Shown: positions 46,305 to 54,994 of the stretch, piece after piece
How positions within the stretch are numbered: position 1 is the stretch's first letter
Layout: the number at the start of each line of letters is the position of its first letter
From: Neisseria leonii
GTDB lineage: Bacteria; Pseudomonadota; Gammaproteobacteria; Burkholderiales; Neisseriaceae
Direction: 5' to 3'
Length of the DNA stretch: 64,000 nucleotides
NCBI RefSeq assembly: GCF_028776105.2
Contig: NZ_CP145606.1
Location: 496,001 to 560,000 of the forward strand
Notes under the pieces: model-generated
The model's input: the letters and a program-made list of their open reading frames with translations, nothing else
The model's database searches: none
What the model was told of the DNA's origin: nothing
Translations under genes and position numbers: made by a program

Positions 46305-49124
46305 ATGACCGACGCAACCGTCCGCAACGACCATCATTTTGCAAAAGAAACCCTTCCCGTCAGCCTAGAAGAGGAAATGCGCCGCAGCTATCTGGATTAC
46401 GCCATGAGCGTGATTGTCGGGCGCGCGCTGCCCGATGTGCGCGACGGTCTGAAACCGGTTCACCGCCGCGTGCTGTTTGCCATGCACGAGCAGAAAAACA
46501 GCTGGAACAGCCCGCATAAAAAATCGGCGCGTATCGTGGGCGATGTCATCGGTAAATACCACCCGCACGGCGACACCGCCGTTTACGACACCATCGTGCG
46601 CATGGCGCAGGATTTTTCGCTGCGCTATATGCTGATCAACGGGCAGGGCAATTTCGGTTCGATTGACGGCGATGCGGCGGCGGCCATGCGTTATACCGAA
46701 ATCCGCATGGCGAAAATCGCCCACGAAATGCTGGCCGATATTGAAGAAGAAACGGTCAATTTCAGCCCCAACTACGACGGCAACGAACAGGAACCGCAGG
46801 TGCTGCCCACCCGTTTTCCCGCTCTGCTGGTCAACGGCTCGTCCGGCATTGCCGTCGGTATGGCGACCAATATCCCGCCGCATAATCTTTCCGACAGCAT
46901 CGATGCCTGTCTGCGCCTGCTGGCCGAACCGCAAACCGACATCGACGAATTGATCGATTTGGTCAAAGCCCCCGACTTTCCGACCGGCGGTATCATTTAC
47001 GGTCTTTCCGGCGTGCGCGAAGGCTATAAAACCGGCCGCGGCCGCGTACTGATGCGTGCCAAAGCGCATTTCGAAGTGTTGGACAAAGACCGCAAAACCC
47101 TGCACATTGCGGACAGCGACCGTCCCGCCAATCCGAAAAGCGACGAACGCGAAGCCATCATCATCACGGAAATCCCGTATCAGGTAAACAAAGCGCGTCT
47201 GGTGGAGCGCATCGGCGAACTGATTAAAGAAAAAGTCATTGAGGGTATTCACGATATTTACGATGTGTCCAATGACGAGGGTATCCGCATCGTTATTGAA
47301 CTCAAACGCCACGAAAATGCCGAAGTGGTGCTCAACCAGCTCTACAAACTCACCCAGCTGCAAGACAGTTTCGGCATCAATATGGTGGCTCTGGTGGACG
47401 GTCAGCCGCGCCTGCTGAATCTGAAACAGATTTTGAGCGAATTCCTGCGCCACCGCCGCGAAGTCGTTACCCGCCGCACCCTGTTCCGCCTGAAAAAATC
47501 GCGCCACGAAGGCCATATTGCCGAAGGTAAAGCGGTTGCGCTGTCGAATATCGACGAAATGATCGAGCTGATCAAACAGTCGGCCGATGCGCCCGAAGCC
47601 AAAGAAAAACTGCTGGCGCGCCCGTGGCGTTCGGTATTGGTGGAAGAAATGTTAAGCCGCAGCGATTTGGACTGGCAGCTGGCCCGCCCGGAAGATTTGG
47701 AAGACGGCGGCCTGAAAGAGAACGGCTATCATCTGAGCGGCTTGCAGGCCGATGCCATTTTGCGCATGAGCCTGCGCAACCTGACCGGTCTGGATCAGGA
47801 CGAAATCATCAAAGACTACAAAAACATCATGGCGCGCATCGTTGACCTGCTGGATATTTTGGCCAAACCCGAGCGCATCACCGCCATCATTCAGGAAGAA
47901 TTGACCGAAATCAAAACCCAGTTCGGCGACGGCCGCCGCAGTACGATTAACCCGTTCGGCGGCGATATTGCCGACGAAGACCTGATACCGCCGCGCGAAA
48001 TGGTGGTCACGCTGACCCACGGCGGCTACATCAAAACCCAGCCCACCAGCGATTATCAGGCGCAGCGGCGCGGCGGGCGCGGCAAACAGGCGGCAGCCAC
48101 CAAAGACGAAGACTTTATCGAAACCCTCTTTGTCGCCAATACCCACGATTATCTGATGTGTTTCACCAATTTCGGCAAATGCCATTGGATTAAAGTGTAC
48201 AAACTGCCCGAAGGCGGGCGCAACAGCCGAGGCCGCCCGATTAACAATGTAATTCAGTTGGACGAAGGCGAAAAAGTCAGCGCGGTGTTGGCCGTACGCG
48301 ACTTCCCTGAAGACGAATACGTTTTCTTCGCCACTGCGCAGGGCCTGGTAAAAAAAGTCCAGCTTTCGGCGTTTAAAAACGTGCGTGCGCAGGGCATCAA
48401 AGCCATTGCGCTGAAAGAAGACGACAGTCTGGTGGGCGCGGCGCGAACCAGCGGCACCAGCGACATTATGCTGTTCTCGAATTTGGGCAAAGCCATCCGT
48501 TTCAACGAATATTACGAACGCAGCGGCGAAGCCGACGATGCGGAAGCGGAGGATTCAGACGGCCTCGATGCTGTCGGAGAAACCGATTCCGGTGATGATA
48601 CCGATAACGGCGATATGCCGGTATTGAAAGGCAACGGCGTACGCCCGAGCGGGCGCGGCAGCGGCGGCCTGCGCGGTATGCGCCTGCCTGAAGGCGGCCG
48701 CATCGTCAGCCTGATTACCTTCGCCCCCGAATGTGACCAAGACGAAAACCTGCACGTTCTGACCGCAACCGCCAACGGTTACGGCAAGCGCACGCCGATT
48801 GCCGATTACAGCCGCAAAGGCAAAGGCGGTCAGGGCAACATCGCCATCAACACCGGCGAGCGCAACGGCGATTTGGTGGCGGCTACACTGGTCGGCGGTC
48901 AGGACGATTTGATGCTGATTACCAGCGGCGGCGTGCTGATCCGTACCAAAGTCGAGCAGATCCGCGAAACCGGCCGTGCCGCTGCGGGCGTACGCCTGAT
49001 CAATCTGGACGAAGGCGAAACACTGGTCAGCCTGGAACGGGTTGCCGAGCCGGAAGAAGACGAAACCGATCATGCGGCTGCCGATTCCGCCACAGAAGAA
49101 GCGGCTGCGGGCGGGGACGAATAA
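46305..49124 (+). CDS. gyrA: DNA gyrase subunit A
   Basis: Catalytic subunit of gyrase, 939 residues. The active Tyr lies in AAAMRYTEIRM; the quinolone region is HPHGDTAVYDTIVRMAQ, with Thr91 and Asp95 in gonococcal numbering (gonococcus has Ser91). The C-terminal beta-pinwheel has the GyrA box QRRGGRGKQ. An acidic, low-complexity insert (about residues 738-780: GEADDAEAEDSDGLDAVGE and onward) interrupts the C-terminal domain and is partly encoded by a DUS. The tail is acidic (HAAADSATEEAAAGGDE). Confidence 0.97.
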   Translation: MTDATVRNDHHFAKETLPVSLEEEMRRSYLDYAMSVIVGRALPDVRDGLKPVHRRVLFAMHEQKNSWNSPHKKSARIVGDVIGKYHPHGDTAVYDTIVRMAQDFSLRYMLINGQGNFGSIDGDAAAAMRYTEIRMAKIAHEMLADIEEETVNFSPNYDGNEQEPQVLPTRFPALLVNGSSGIAVGMATNIPPHNLSDSIDACLRLLAEPQTDIDELIDLVKAPDFPTGGIIYGLSGVREGYKTGRGRVLMRAKAHFEVLDKDRKTLHIADSDRPANPKSDEREAIIITEIPYQVNKARLVERIGELIKEKVIEGIHDIYDVSNDEGIRIVIELKRHENAEVVLNQLYKLTQLQDSFGINMVALVDGQPRLLNLKQILSEFLRHRREVVTRRTLFRLKKSRHEGHIAEGKAVALSNIDEMIELIKQSADAPEAKEKLLARPWRSVLVEEMLSRSDLDWQLARPEDLEDGGLKENGYHLSGLQADAILRMSLRNLTGLDQDEIIKDYKNIMARIVDLLDILAKPERITAIIQEELTEIKTQFGDGRRSTINPFGGDIADEDLIPPREMVVTLTHGGYIKTQPTSDYQAQRRGGRGKQAAATKDEDFIETLFVANTHDYLMCFTNFGKCHWIKVYKLPEGGRNSRGRPINNVIQLDEGEKVSAVLAVRDFPEDEYVFFATAQGLVKKVQLSAFKNVRAQGIKAIALKEDDSLVGAARTSGTSDIMLFSNLGKAIRFNEYYERSGEADDAEAEDSDGLDAVGETDSGDDTDNGDMPVLKGNGVRPSGRGSGGLRGMRLPEGGRIVSLITFAPECDQDENLHVLTATANGYGKRTPIADYSRKGKGGQGNIAINTGERNGDLVAATLVGGQDDLMLITSGGVLIRTKVEQIRETGRAAAGVRLINLDEGETLVSLERVAEPEEDETDHAAADSATEEAAAGGDE

Positions 49125-49144
49125 ACCAAAACAGCCGTACTCAT

Positions 49145-49192
49145 AGGCCGTCTGAAAACGCATGATGGAAAACGCGTTTTCAGACGGCCTTT
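49145..49192. terminator. DUS-pair hairpin after gyrA
   Basis: AGGCCGTCTGAAAACGC and GCGTTTTCAGACGGCCTTT, 20 bases after the stop. Confidence 0.8.
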
Positions 49193-49236
49193 GTGGATTT
49201 TTGATGTATCCACATTTTTGGGCAGATTGGGGTAGA

Positions 49237-49254
49237 TCGGATTCTGGAATCCGA
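49237..49254. repeat. Palindromic mini-repeat, copy 3 (variant)
   Basis: TCGGATTC-TG-GAATCCGA preceded by GTAGA. One base differs from the GTAGG of other copies. Confidence 0.65.
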
Positions 49255-49279
49255 TTTGAATTTGAGCATGTGGTTATTT

Positions 49280-49299
49280 GTCGGATACAAGTATCCGAC
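49280..49299. repeat. Palindromic mini-repeat, copy 4
   Basis: GTCGGATACAAGTATCCGAC followed by CTAC; faces copy 5. Confidence 0.7.
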
Positions 49300-49321
49300 C
49301 TACGGCTATGTCCCAAAGTAG

Positions 49322-49341
49322 GTCGGATTTTTAAATCCGAC
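49322..49341. repeat. Palindromic mini-repeat, copy 5
   Basis: GTCGGATTTTTAAATCCGAC preceded by GTAG; inverted relative to copy 4, 22 bases apart. Confidence 0.7.
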
Positions 49342-49545
49342 ATTATTCGGATACCACGGCCAAGGCTTGCACTCCCAATCTGAAGGTACGCCCGCAAGAA
49401 ATATAACGGATTTTCAGACGGCCTTTGAGGCGTTTATCCGGCCTTTTCGCTTCGGTTATAAGCAAAGAAGAAAGCATTCTTTTTCTTCGGCGGCAGGCTG
49501 TGCCACGATAGCGGTCAATCAGTTGGTTTGAGGCGGAGGACGGCA

Positions 49546-50295
49546 GTGAAACCCGAATTGTGGCAGATACCCGAAGTGGCGGCAGCAGCGGCTGCGCGCT
49601 TGGGACAGAAAACGGCAGAGCTGGATCGGCGGCTGTGTGAAATTGCCGAACGTTTTCCCGATGCGGTGCTGGCGTCCAGTCTGGCAGTGGAAGATATGCT
49701 GATTACCGACCGTATTGCCGCCCTGTCGCTGCCTCTGGGGGTATTTACGTTGGATACGGGCAGGCTCAATCCTGAAACGGCCGCCTTGATCGGCGATACC
49801 CGCCGCCGTTATCCGCATATCGGATTGACGGTTTGGCGGCCGCAGGATGAAGCGGCGCAGGCGTTTGACCGCGAACACGGTGCGAGCGGTATTTATGAAA
49901 GCGTGGCGGTGCGCAAAGCGTGCTGCACCGTCCGTAAAGTCGAGCCGCTGAACCGCGCATTGTCGTCCGCCCGTGCATGGCTGACCGGCCAGCGGCGCGG
50001 CCAGTCGCCAACCCGCAGCGGGCTGGATTGGGAGGAGTGCGACCGGGAACGCGGTATCGTCAAATTCAATCCGATTTTCGATTGGGAAGAAGACGATGTC
50101 TGGGCGTATGCGGCCGCCCACAACCTGCCGCTCAACGCTCTCTACCGCCAAGGTTATCCCAGCATCGGCTGCGAACCCTGCACCCGTCCGGTCAAAAAAG
50201 GCGAGGATATCCGTGCCGGACGCTGGTGGTGGGAGAGCCGCGACAGTAAAGAGTGCGGCCTGCACAGCCAAAATACCGCAAATCCGTCATCATAA
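49546..50295 (+). CDS. cysH: Adenylylsulfate (APS) reductase-type CysH
   Basis: Reduces APS (or PAPS) to sulfite in sulfate assimilation; 249 residues. PP-loop-like region SSLAVEDMLITD, then RKACCTVRKVEPL and GCEPCTRP, giving the paired CC...CxxC that binds a [4Fe-4S] cluster and marks the APS-type enzymes; the C-terminal KECGLH supplies the catalytic Cys. GTG start at 49546 with GGAGG six bases before; the TTG at 49528 is an alternative. Ends 12 bases before cysD. Confidence 0.93.
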   Translation: MKPELWQIPEVAAAAAARLGQKTAELDRRLCEIAERFPDAVLASSLAVEDMLITDRIAALSLPLGVFTLDTGRLNPETAALIGDTRRRYPHIGLTVWRPQDEAAQAFDREHGASGIYESVAVRKACCTVRKVEPLNRALSSARAWLTGQRRGQSPTRSGLDWEECDRERGIVKFNPIFDWEEDDVWAYAAAHNLPLNALYRQGYPSIGCEPCTRPVKKGEDIRAGRWWWESRDSKECGLHSQNTANPSS

Positions 50296-50307
50296 AGGAA
50301 AACCGAT

Positions 50308-51225
50308 ATGGCACATATCGAAAACAAGCATCTCGACTGGCTGGAAGCCGAATCCATTTATATTATCCGCGAAGTGGTTGCCGAAGCGAAAAATCCCGCG
50401 CTGCTGTTTTCCGGCGGCAAAGATTCTGTGGTGCTGCTCGCGCTTGCGGTCAAGGCGTTCCAAATCGAAGGGCGGCCGCTGCATCTGCCGTTTAAGCTGG
50501 TTCATGTGGACACCGGCCACAATTATCCCGAAGTGATTGCGTTTCGCGATGAAACCGTGGCGCGTACGGGCGTGGAACTGGTGGTGGGTCATGTGGAAGA
50601 TTCGATTGCGCGCGGATCGGTGGTACTGCGCCGCAAAACCGATTCGCGCAATGCTGCCCAAGCGGTCACGCTGGTGGAAACCATCGAGGCGCACGGTTTT
50701 GATGCGCTGATGGGTGGCGCACGGCGCGACGAGGAAAAAGCGCGCGCCAAAGAGCGGATTTTTTCTTTCCGCGACGAATTCGGCCAATGGGATCCGAAAA
50801 ACCAGCGTCCCGAGTTGTGGAATATTTACAATGCGCGCCTGTTTGCGGGCGAAAATATGCGGGTATTCCCGATTTCCAATTGGACGGAACTGGACATCTG
50901 GCAATATATCGCGCGCGAAAACCTCGCCCTGCCGCCGATTTATTATGCGCATGAGCGCGAAGTGGTCGAGCGCGGCGGTCTGCTGGTTCCCGTTACCCTG
51001 CTCACGCCCAAGCGCGACGGCGAAGAGTCGGCGGTGCGCAGCGTGCGCTTCCGCACCGTCGGCGATATTTCCTGTACCTGCCCCGTGGCCAGTACGGCCG
51101 CCACAGCCGAAGACATTATTGCCGAAACCGCGGCCGCCACGGTTTCCGAGCGCAGCGCCACCCGCATGGACGACCGCGCCTCCGAATCGGCGATGGAAGA
51201 GCGCAAGCGCGCAGGGTATTTTTAA
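50308..51225 (+). CDS. cysD: Sulfate adenylyltransferase subunit 2
   Basis: ATP sulfurylase catalytic subunit, 305 residues; activates sulfate to APS. PP-loop LLFSGGKDSVVLL, HVDTGHNYPE, ALMGGARRDEEKARAKERIFSFRD and the C-terminal RSATRMDDRASESAMEERKRAGYF are standard. CysD normally needs the GTPase CysN, whose gene usually follows; here a DUS hairpin follows instead. In operon with cysH. Confidence 0.97.
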   Translation: MAHIENKHLDWLEAESIYIIREVVAEAKNPALLFSGGKDSVVLLALAVKAFQIEGRPLHLPFKLVHVDTGHNYPEVIAFRDETVARTGVELVVGHVEDSIARGSVVLRRKTDSRNAAQAVTLVETIEAHGFDALMGGARRDEEKARAKERIFSFRDEFGQWDPKNQRPELWNIYNARLFAGENMRVFPISNWTELDIWQYIARENLALPPIYYAHEREVVERGGLLVPVTLLTPKRDGEESAVRSVRFRTVGDISCTCPVASTAATAEDIIAETAAATVSERSATRMDDRASESAMEERKRAGYF

Positions 51226-51241
51226 CCGCCCGCAACCGTCA

Positions 51242-51271
51242 AGGCCGTCTGAATGCGTTTTCAGACGGCCT
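51242..51271. terminator. DUS-pair hairpin after cysD
   Basis: AGGCCGTCTGAATGCG and TTTTCAGACGGCCT with almost no loop, 16 bases after the stop. Confidence 0.8.
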
Positions 51272-51412
51272 GAACCGTCACAGTAAAGACATCAAGCCGG
51301 CCGGCAGCACGGCACTGCAGAGCATATGGGGGAAAAGTTTTTAACAGCCAAACTACTTTTCGGTTTGCCCGGTTCGGCAAATCAGACGGTTTGCGCTTTC
51401 GGGAAACGGTGT

Positions 51413-51456
51413 GGCCGTCTGAACGGGCGGTTTGCCCGAATGCCGTTCAGACGGCC
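51413..51456. terminator. DUS-pair hairpin after prmB
   Basis: GGCCGTCTGAACGG and CCGTTCAGACGGCC, just past the prmB stop on the minus strand. The 140 bases between this and the cysD terminator hold nothing I recognise. Confidence 0.75.
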
Positions 51457-51469
51457 TGAAACGGCCGGA

Positions 51470-52372
51470 TTATGCCGCCTTCCCGAGCAGCTGTTCTCGG
51501 GTCAGCAGGAAAACGAAACCGTCGCCGCCGCTGGTTTCCAACCAGGTAAACGGCAAGTCGGGGTATTCGGCTTCAAGCATGTCGCGGTTATGGCCGATTT
51601 CCACCAGCAGCACGCCGTGCGGGTTGAGGTATTCGGCCGCACGCGCCAAGATGCAGCGTGTGGCATCGAGGCCGTCTGTACCGCTGCCTAGGGCAAGCTC
51701 GGGTTCGTGCAGGTATTCATCGGGCAGGGCGGCCACGGATTCGGCATCGACGTAGGGCGGATTGGAAACAATCAAGTCGTAGGTATCTTCCAATCCTTCA
51801 AACAAATCGGTGTGAATCAGATTGATGCGGTCGGCCAGATCGTACCGTTCCACATTGACGGCGGCCACTTCCAGCGCATCCAGACTCAAATCGACGGCAT
51901 CGATGCGGGCGGCGGGATAATGATAGGCCATCTGCACCGCCAGACAGCCGCTGCCGGTGCACAAATCCAAAGCGCGGTGAACCAGTTCGTCGTGCTCTAT
52001 CCACGGGCGCACCGCATCGCCCAGCAATTCGTAGATAAACGAGCGCGGCACAATCACGCGCTCATCGACATAAAAATCAAAATCGCCCTGCCAAGCCTGA
52101 CGGGTGAGATAAGCGGCGGGCAGGCGTTCTTCCACGCGGCGGCGGATCAGTGCCAGTGCGGCGGCTTTTTCAGACGGCAAAAGACGCGCATCGAGATAGG
52201 GTTCCAGCGTGTGCGGCGGCAGATGCAGGGCATGCAGCAGCAGATAGGCGGCTTCGTCGTGCGCATTGTCGCTGCCGTGGCCGAAGAACAGGCCGGCTTC
52301 GTGGAAACGGCTGACGGCAAAACGCAAAAGGTCGCGCAGGGTGTGGAGGTGGGTTTCGGCTTCGTGAAACAT
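51470..52372 (-). CDS. prmB: Ribosomal protein uL3 glutamine methyltransferase
   Basis: Methylates a glutamine of ribosomal protein L3; 300 residues. The N-terminal helical domain is of the HemK/PrmB type; LPAAYLTRQAWQGDFDFYVDERVIVPRSFI is PrmB-specific; SAM motif LDLCTGSGCLAVQMA and catalytic NPPYVD. The alternative PrmC (release factor methyltransferase) has VLIPRPDTE in place of VIVPRSFI, so PrmB is preferred. Confidence 0.94.
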   Translation of the reverse strand: MFHEAETHLHTLRDLLRFAVSRFHEAGLFFGHGSDNAHDEAAYLLLHALHLPPHTLEPYLDARLLPSEKAAALALIRRRVEERLPAAYLTRQAWQGDFDFYVDERVIVPRSFIYELLGDAVRPWIEHDELVHRALDLCTGSGCLAVQMAYHYPAARIDAVDLSLDALEVAAVNVERYDLADRINLIHTDLFEGLEDTYDLIVSNPPYVDAESVAALPDEYLHEPELALGSGTDGLDATRCILARAAEYLNPHGVLLVEIGHNRDMLEAEYPDLPFTWLETSGGDGFVFLLTREQLLGKAA

Positions 52373-52465
52373 TTCGGGCTTTCTCTATTTGAGTGATGGG
52401 GCGGGGTTGGGTTTCCCGTTTCGGTGCAAAGGTGTTTCTGCGGTCAGAAAACGGTTTGCCGGTTT

Positions 52466-54379
52466 TCAGACGGCCTTGCCGTTTTGCTTGTCTTCCAATA
52501 ATGCCCAGCGTTCCAGTTTTTCCAGCAGCAGCATTTCAACGGCTTCGGCGCGTGTCTGTAATGAGGCGGCCTGTCCGTAGTCTTTGAAAATTTCCGGATC
52601 GGACAGTTTTTCGTTCAGTTCGCCCTGTTCGTTTTCCAAAGCGGCGATTTCGTCGGGCAGGGCATCGAGTTCGCGCTGTTCTTTATAGGAGAGCTTGACT
52701 GTGCGGTTGGCTTTGCGTTCGGTTTTGACGTTTTCAGACGGCCTGTCGGTTTTGCTGTTGGCGGCCGTCTGAAAACTTTGCTCGCGCTTTTTGGCATCGA
52801 GATAGTCTTCATATCCGCCGATGTATTCTTTCAGACGGCCCTCTCCTTCAAACACGATGCTCTGCGTCATCACATTATCCAGAAACATCCGGTCGTGGCT
52901 GACAAGAAACACCGTCCCCTGATAATCGCGCAGCAGCTCTTCCAAGAGCTCCTGTGTATCGATGTCCAAATCGTTGGTGGGTTCGTCGAGTACCAGAATA
53001 TTGGCCGGTTTGGTAAACAGCTTGGCCAGCAAAAGGCGGTTGCGTTCGCCGCCGGAAAGGGAGGATACGGGCGACCGGGCGCGGGCGGGGTGGAACAGAA
53101 AATCTTCCAGATAACCCATCACATGGCGTTTTTTGCCGCCGATTTCGACATAGTCGTTGCCCTGCCCCAAAGTGTAGAACACGGTGTCGTTTTCGTTGAG
53201 TGCACTTCTGAACTGGTCGAAATAGGCCACTTCCTGTTTGCTGCCGATGCGGATTCGGCCGAAAGTCGGCTGCAATTCGCCTAAAATCAGTTTTAAAAAT
53301 GTGGTTTTGCCGATGCCGTTGGGGCCGATTAAGCCGATTTTGTCGCCGCGCTGAATGATGGCGGAAAACGGCTGCATAATGATTTTGTCGCCGTATCGGA
53401 AGGCCGCGTGTTCCAGTTCGGCGATGATTTTGCCGCTTTTCTCGCCCGAATCGAGTTTGAAATTAACCTGCCCCTGCCGCTCGCGCCGTGCCGCGCGCTG
53501 GCGGCGCAATTCTTCCAGACGGCGCACGCGGCCTTCGTTGCGCGTGCGGCGGGCTTCGATGCCTTTGCGTATCCAGGCTTCTTCTTGGGCGTGGAATTTG
53601 TCGAACAGTCGGTTGTGCTCGGCTTCTACCGCCAACTCTTCGGCTTTTTTTGCGCTGTATTGGGAAAAACTGCCGGGATAGGAACGCAGCACCCCGCGGT
53701 CGAGCTCGACAATGCGGTCGGCCACATTGTCGAGAAAGCGGCGGTCGTGCGTGATGACGATGATGCTGCCGTTGAACTGGCGCAGCAGGTTTTCCAGCCA
53801 CAGAATCGCATCGATGTCCAAATGGTTGGTCGGCTCGTCCAAGAGCAGAATATCGGGTTTCTGCACCCATGCCTGGGCCAGTGCCACCCGTTTTTTCTGG
53901 CCGCCGGACAGGCTGCCTACCGCTGCGTCGGCCGGCAGCCCCAATTCGCTGATGGTCTGGCTGATGGCGGCATCGAACTGCCAGCCGTTTTGCGTTTCGA
54001 TTTCGCTTTGCAGCTCGTTCAGGGTTTTGAGCAGGGCTTCGTCTTGGCCGTGTTCGAGCAGGCGGGCGGTGTCGTGATAACGGCGCAGCAGGCCGCGCAG
54101 GCTGCCCAAGCCTTCGGCCACCGCATCGAATACCCGCTGTTCGGGATCGAAAGACGGCTCTTGCGGCACATACACACTTTTCAGGCCGTTTTGCAGAATC
54201 AGCTGGCCGTCGTCGGCTTTCTGCACACCTGCCAAAATTTTCAGCAGGGAAGATTTGCCCGCGCCGTTGCGGCCGATCAGGCCGACTTTTTCGCCGCTGT
54301 CCAGCTTGAACGAGGCTTGGTCGAGCAGGGCGACATGGCCGACGGCGAAAGAAAGGTTTTCTGCTTGCAGGATATTCAT
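52466..54379 (-). CDS. uup: ABC-F ATPase Uup
   Basis: Cytoplasmic ABC-F protein acting on ribosomes or branched DNA; 637 residues. Two ATPase domains: Walker A GRNGAGKSS and GPNGIGKTT, signatures LSGGQKKR and LSGGERNR, Walker B LLLDEPTNHLD and LVLDEPTNDLD. Between them is the ABC-F linker; the C-terminal extension is predicted coiled coil (QRELDALPDEIAALENEQGELNEKL). That extension is preceded by a stretch encoded by uptake sequences (SFQTAANSKTDRPSENVKT). The ATG at 54379 begins MNILQAENLSFAVG. Confidence 0.95.
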   Translation of the reverse strand: MNILQAENLSFAVGHVALLDQASFKLDSGEKVGLIGRNGAGKSSLLKILAGVQKADDGQLILQNGLKSVYVPQEPSFDPEQRVFDAVAEGLGSLRGLLRRYHDTARLLEHGQDEALLKTLNELQSEIETQNGWQFDAAISQTISELGLPADAAVGSLSGGQKKRVALAQAWVQKPDILLLDEPTNHLDIDAILWLENLLRQFNGSIIVITHDRRFLDNVADRIVELDRGVLRSYPGSFSQYSAKKAEELAVEAEHNRLFDKFHAQEEAWIRKGIEARRTRNEGRVRRLEELRRQRAARRERQGQVNFKLDSGEKSGKIIAELEHAAFRYGDKIIMQPFSAIIQRGDKIGLIGPNGIGKTTFLKLILGELQPTFGRIRIGSKQEVAYFDQFRSALNENDTVFYTLGQGNDYVEIGGKKRHVMGYLEDFLFHPARARSPVSSLSGGERNRLLLAKLFTKPANILVLDEPTNDLDIDTQELLEELLRDYQGTVFLVSHDRMFLDNVMTQSIVFEGEGRLKEYIGGYEDYLDAKKREQSFQTAANSKTDRPSENVKTERKANRTVKLSYKEQRELDALPDEIAALENEQGELNEKLSDPEIFKDYGQAASLQTRAEAVEMLLLEKLERWALLEDKQNGKAV

Positions 54380-54417
54380 GATGGCGGGCGGCTTAAAAGG
54401 GCGTATTCTAATGGAAG

Positions 54418-54449
54418 AGGCCGTCTGAACAAAGCGTTTCAGACGGCCT
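54418..54449. terminator. DUS-pair hairpin after the MerR gene
   Basis: AGGCCGTCTGAACAAAG and GTTTCAGACGGCCTT, just past the MerR-family stop on the minus strand. Confidence 0.75.
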
Positions 54450-54459
54450 TGCCGCAGAT

Positions 54460-54849
54460 TCAGGCCTGTTCCAGGCCGCGCACGATACCGCATTCGCCGC
54501 TGCCGCCGCCCGCGCAGGCATCGTGCCAGTTTTGCAGGGTGGCAAGCATGGTTTGCAGGGAGGCGATTTTGCCGGTGATTTCGGCAATGTGTTGTGCGGT
54601 GAGGGCTTTGACTTCGCAGTCTGTACGGTGCGGGTCGGCCGACAGGCGCAGCAGTTCGGCGGTCTGCGCCAGTGAAAAACCCACTTCGCGCGCGTGGGCG
54701 ATAAAGCGCAGACGGTCCAAATCGGCGGCGGTGTAACGGCGGTAGCCCGATTCGCTGCGCGGGGCGGGCGGCAGCAGGCCGCTTTTTTCGTAATCGCGTA
54801 TCTGTTTGGCGGATAAACCGGCCGCTTTGGCCGCCTGGCTGATGTTCAT
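54460..54849 (-). CDS. MerR family metal-responsive regulator
   Basis: A 129-residue activator/repressor. N-terminal winged helix: MNISQAAKAAGLSAKQIRDYEKSGLL, ESGYRRYTAADLDRLRFIAHAREVGFSL. A dimerisation helix follows, then a metal loop with Cys112 and Cys120 (ACAGGGSGEC, seven residues between as in CueR). In addition Cys78 (HRTDCEV) sits where zinc, cadmium and lead sensors (ZntR, CadR, PbrR) have a ligand and CueR has Ser. Divergent from a zinc-type CDF exporter, so Zn2+ or Cd2+ sensing is the better guess, with copper as alternative. Confidence 0.85.
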   Translation of the reverse strand: MNISQAAKAAGLSAKQIRDYEKSGLLPPAPRSESGYRRYTAADLDRLRFIAHAREVGFSLAQTAELLRLSADPHRTDCEVKALTAQHIAEITGKIASLQTMLATLQNWHDACAGGGSGECGIVRGLEQA

Positions 54850-54855
54850 ATCGTC

Positions 54856-54886
54856 TTGACCTTAACTCAGGGTAAAAGTTTATAAT
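54856..54886 (+). promoter_or_regulatory. MerR-type promoter of the CDF exporter
   Basis: TTGACC (54856-54861) and TATAAT (54881-54886) are separated by 19 bases, the over-long spacer that MerR regulators correct. The spacer holds an imperfect dyad, ACCTTAACTC-A-GGGTAAAAGT, overlapping both boxes. It points toward the exporter, with a leader of about 175 bases. Confidence 0.85.
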
Positions 54887-54960
54887 GCCACCGCTTCGGC
54901 CGTCAAAGCAAGATCCTGCGTGCTTTTCCGCCGTTTCCGGCTTGTCAAAAAACCGTTTTG

Positions 54961-54994
54961 GCTTCGCAGAAACTGCGTTTTAGCTTCGCAGAAA
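54961..54994 (+). repeat. Short tandem repeat in the exporter leader
   Basis: GCTTCGCAGAAA occurs at 54961-54972 and again at 54983-54994, 10 bases apart. Confidence 0.6.

Larger units (their letters stand above)
49125..49545. other. Intergenic region gyrA / cysH with repeat cluster
   Basis: A 421-base gap. In order: a DUS-pair terminator, three palindromic mini-repeats and a single DUS (about 49413-49424). No gene is recognised. Confidence 0.6.

Noticed and set aside
49193..49216. TGTGGAT...ATCCACA near the gyrA end as another DnaA site
   Set aside because: Both halves miss the 9-base consensus (TTATNCACA) and are better explained as a small inverted repeat.
16879..49341. Palindromic repeats as Correia elements or dRS3
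   Set aside because: They lack the Correia terminal TATAGTGGATTAA motif and the dRS3 ATTCCC-N8-GGGAAT pattern.
51275..51412. A gene in the gap between cysD and prmB
   Set aside because: The only open frame is antisense to prmB and has no ribosome site or protein-like features.
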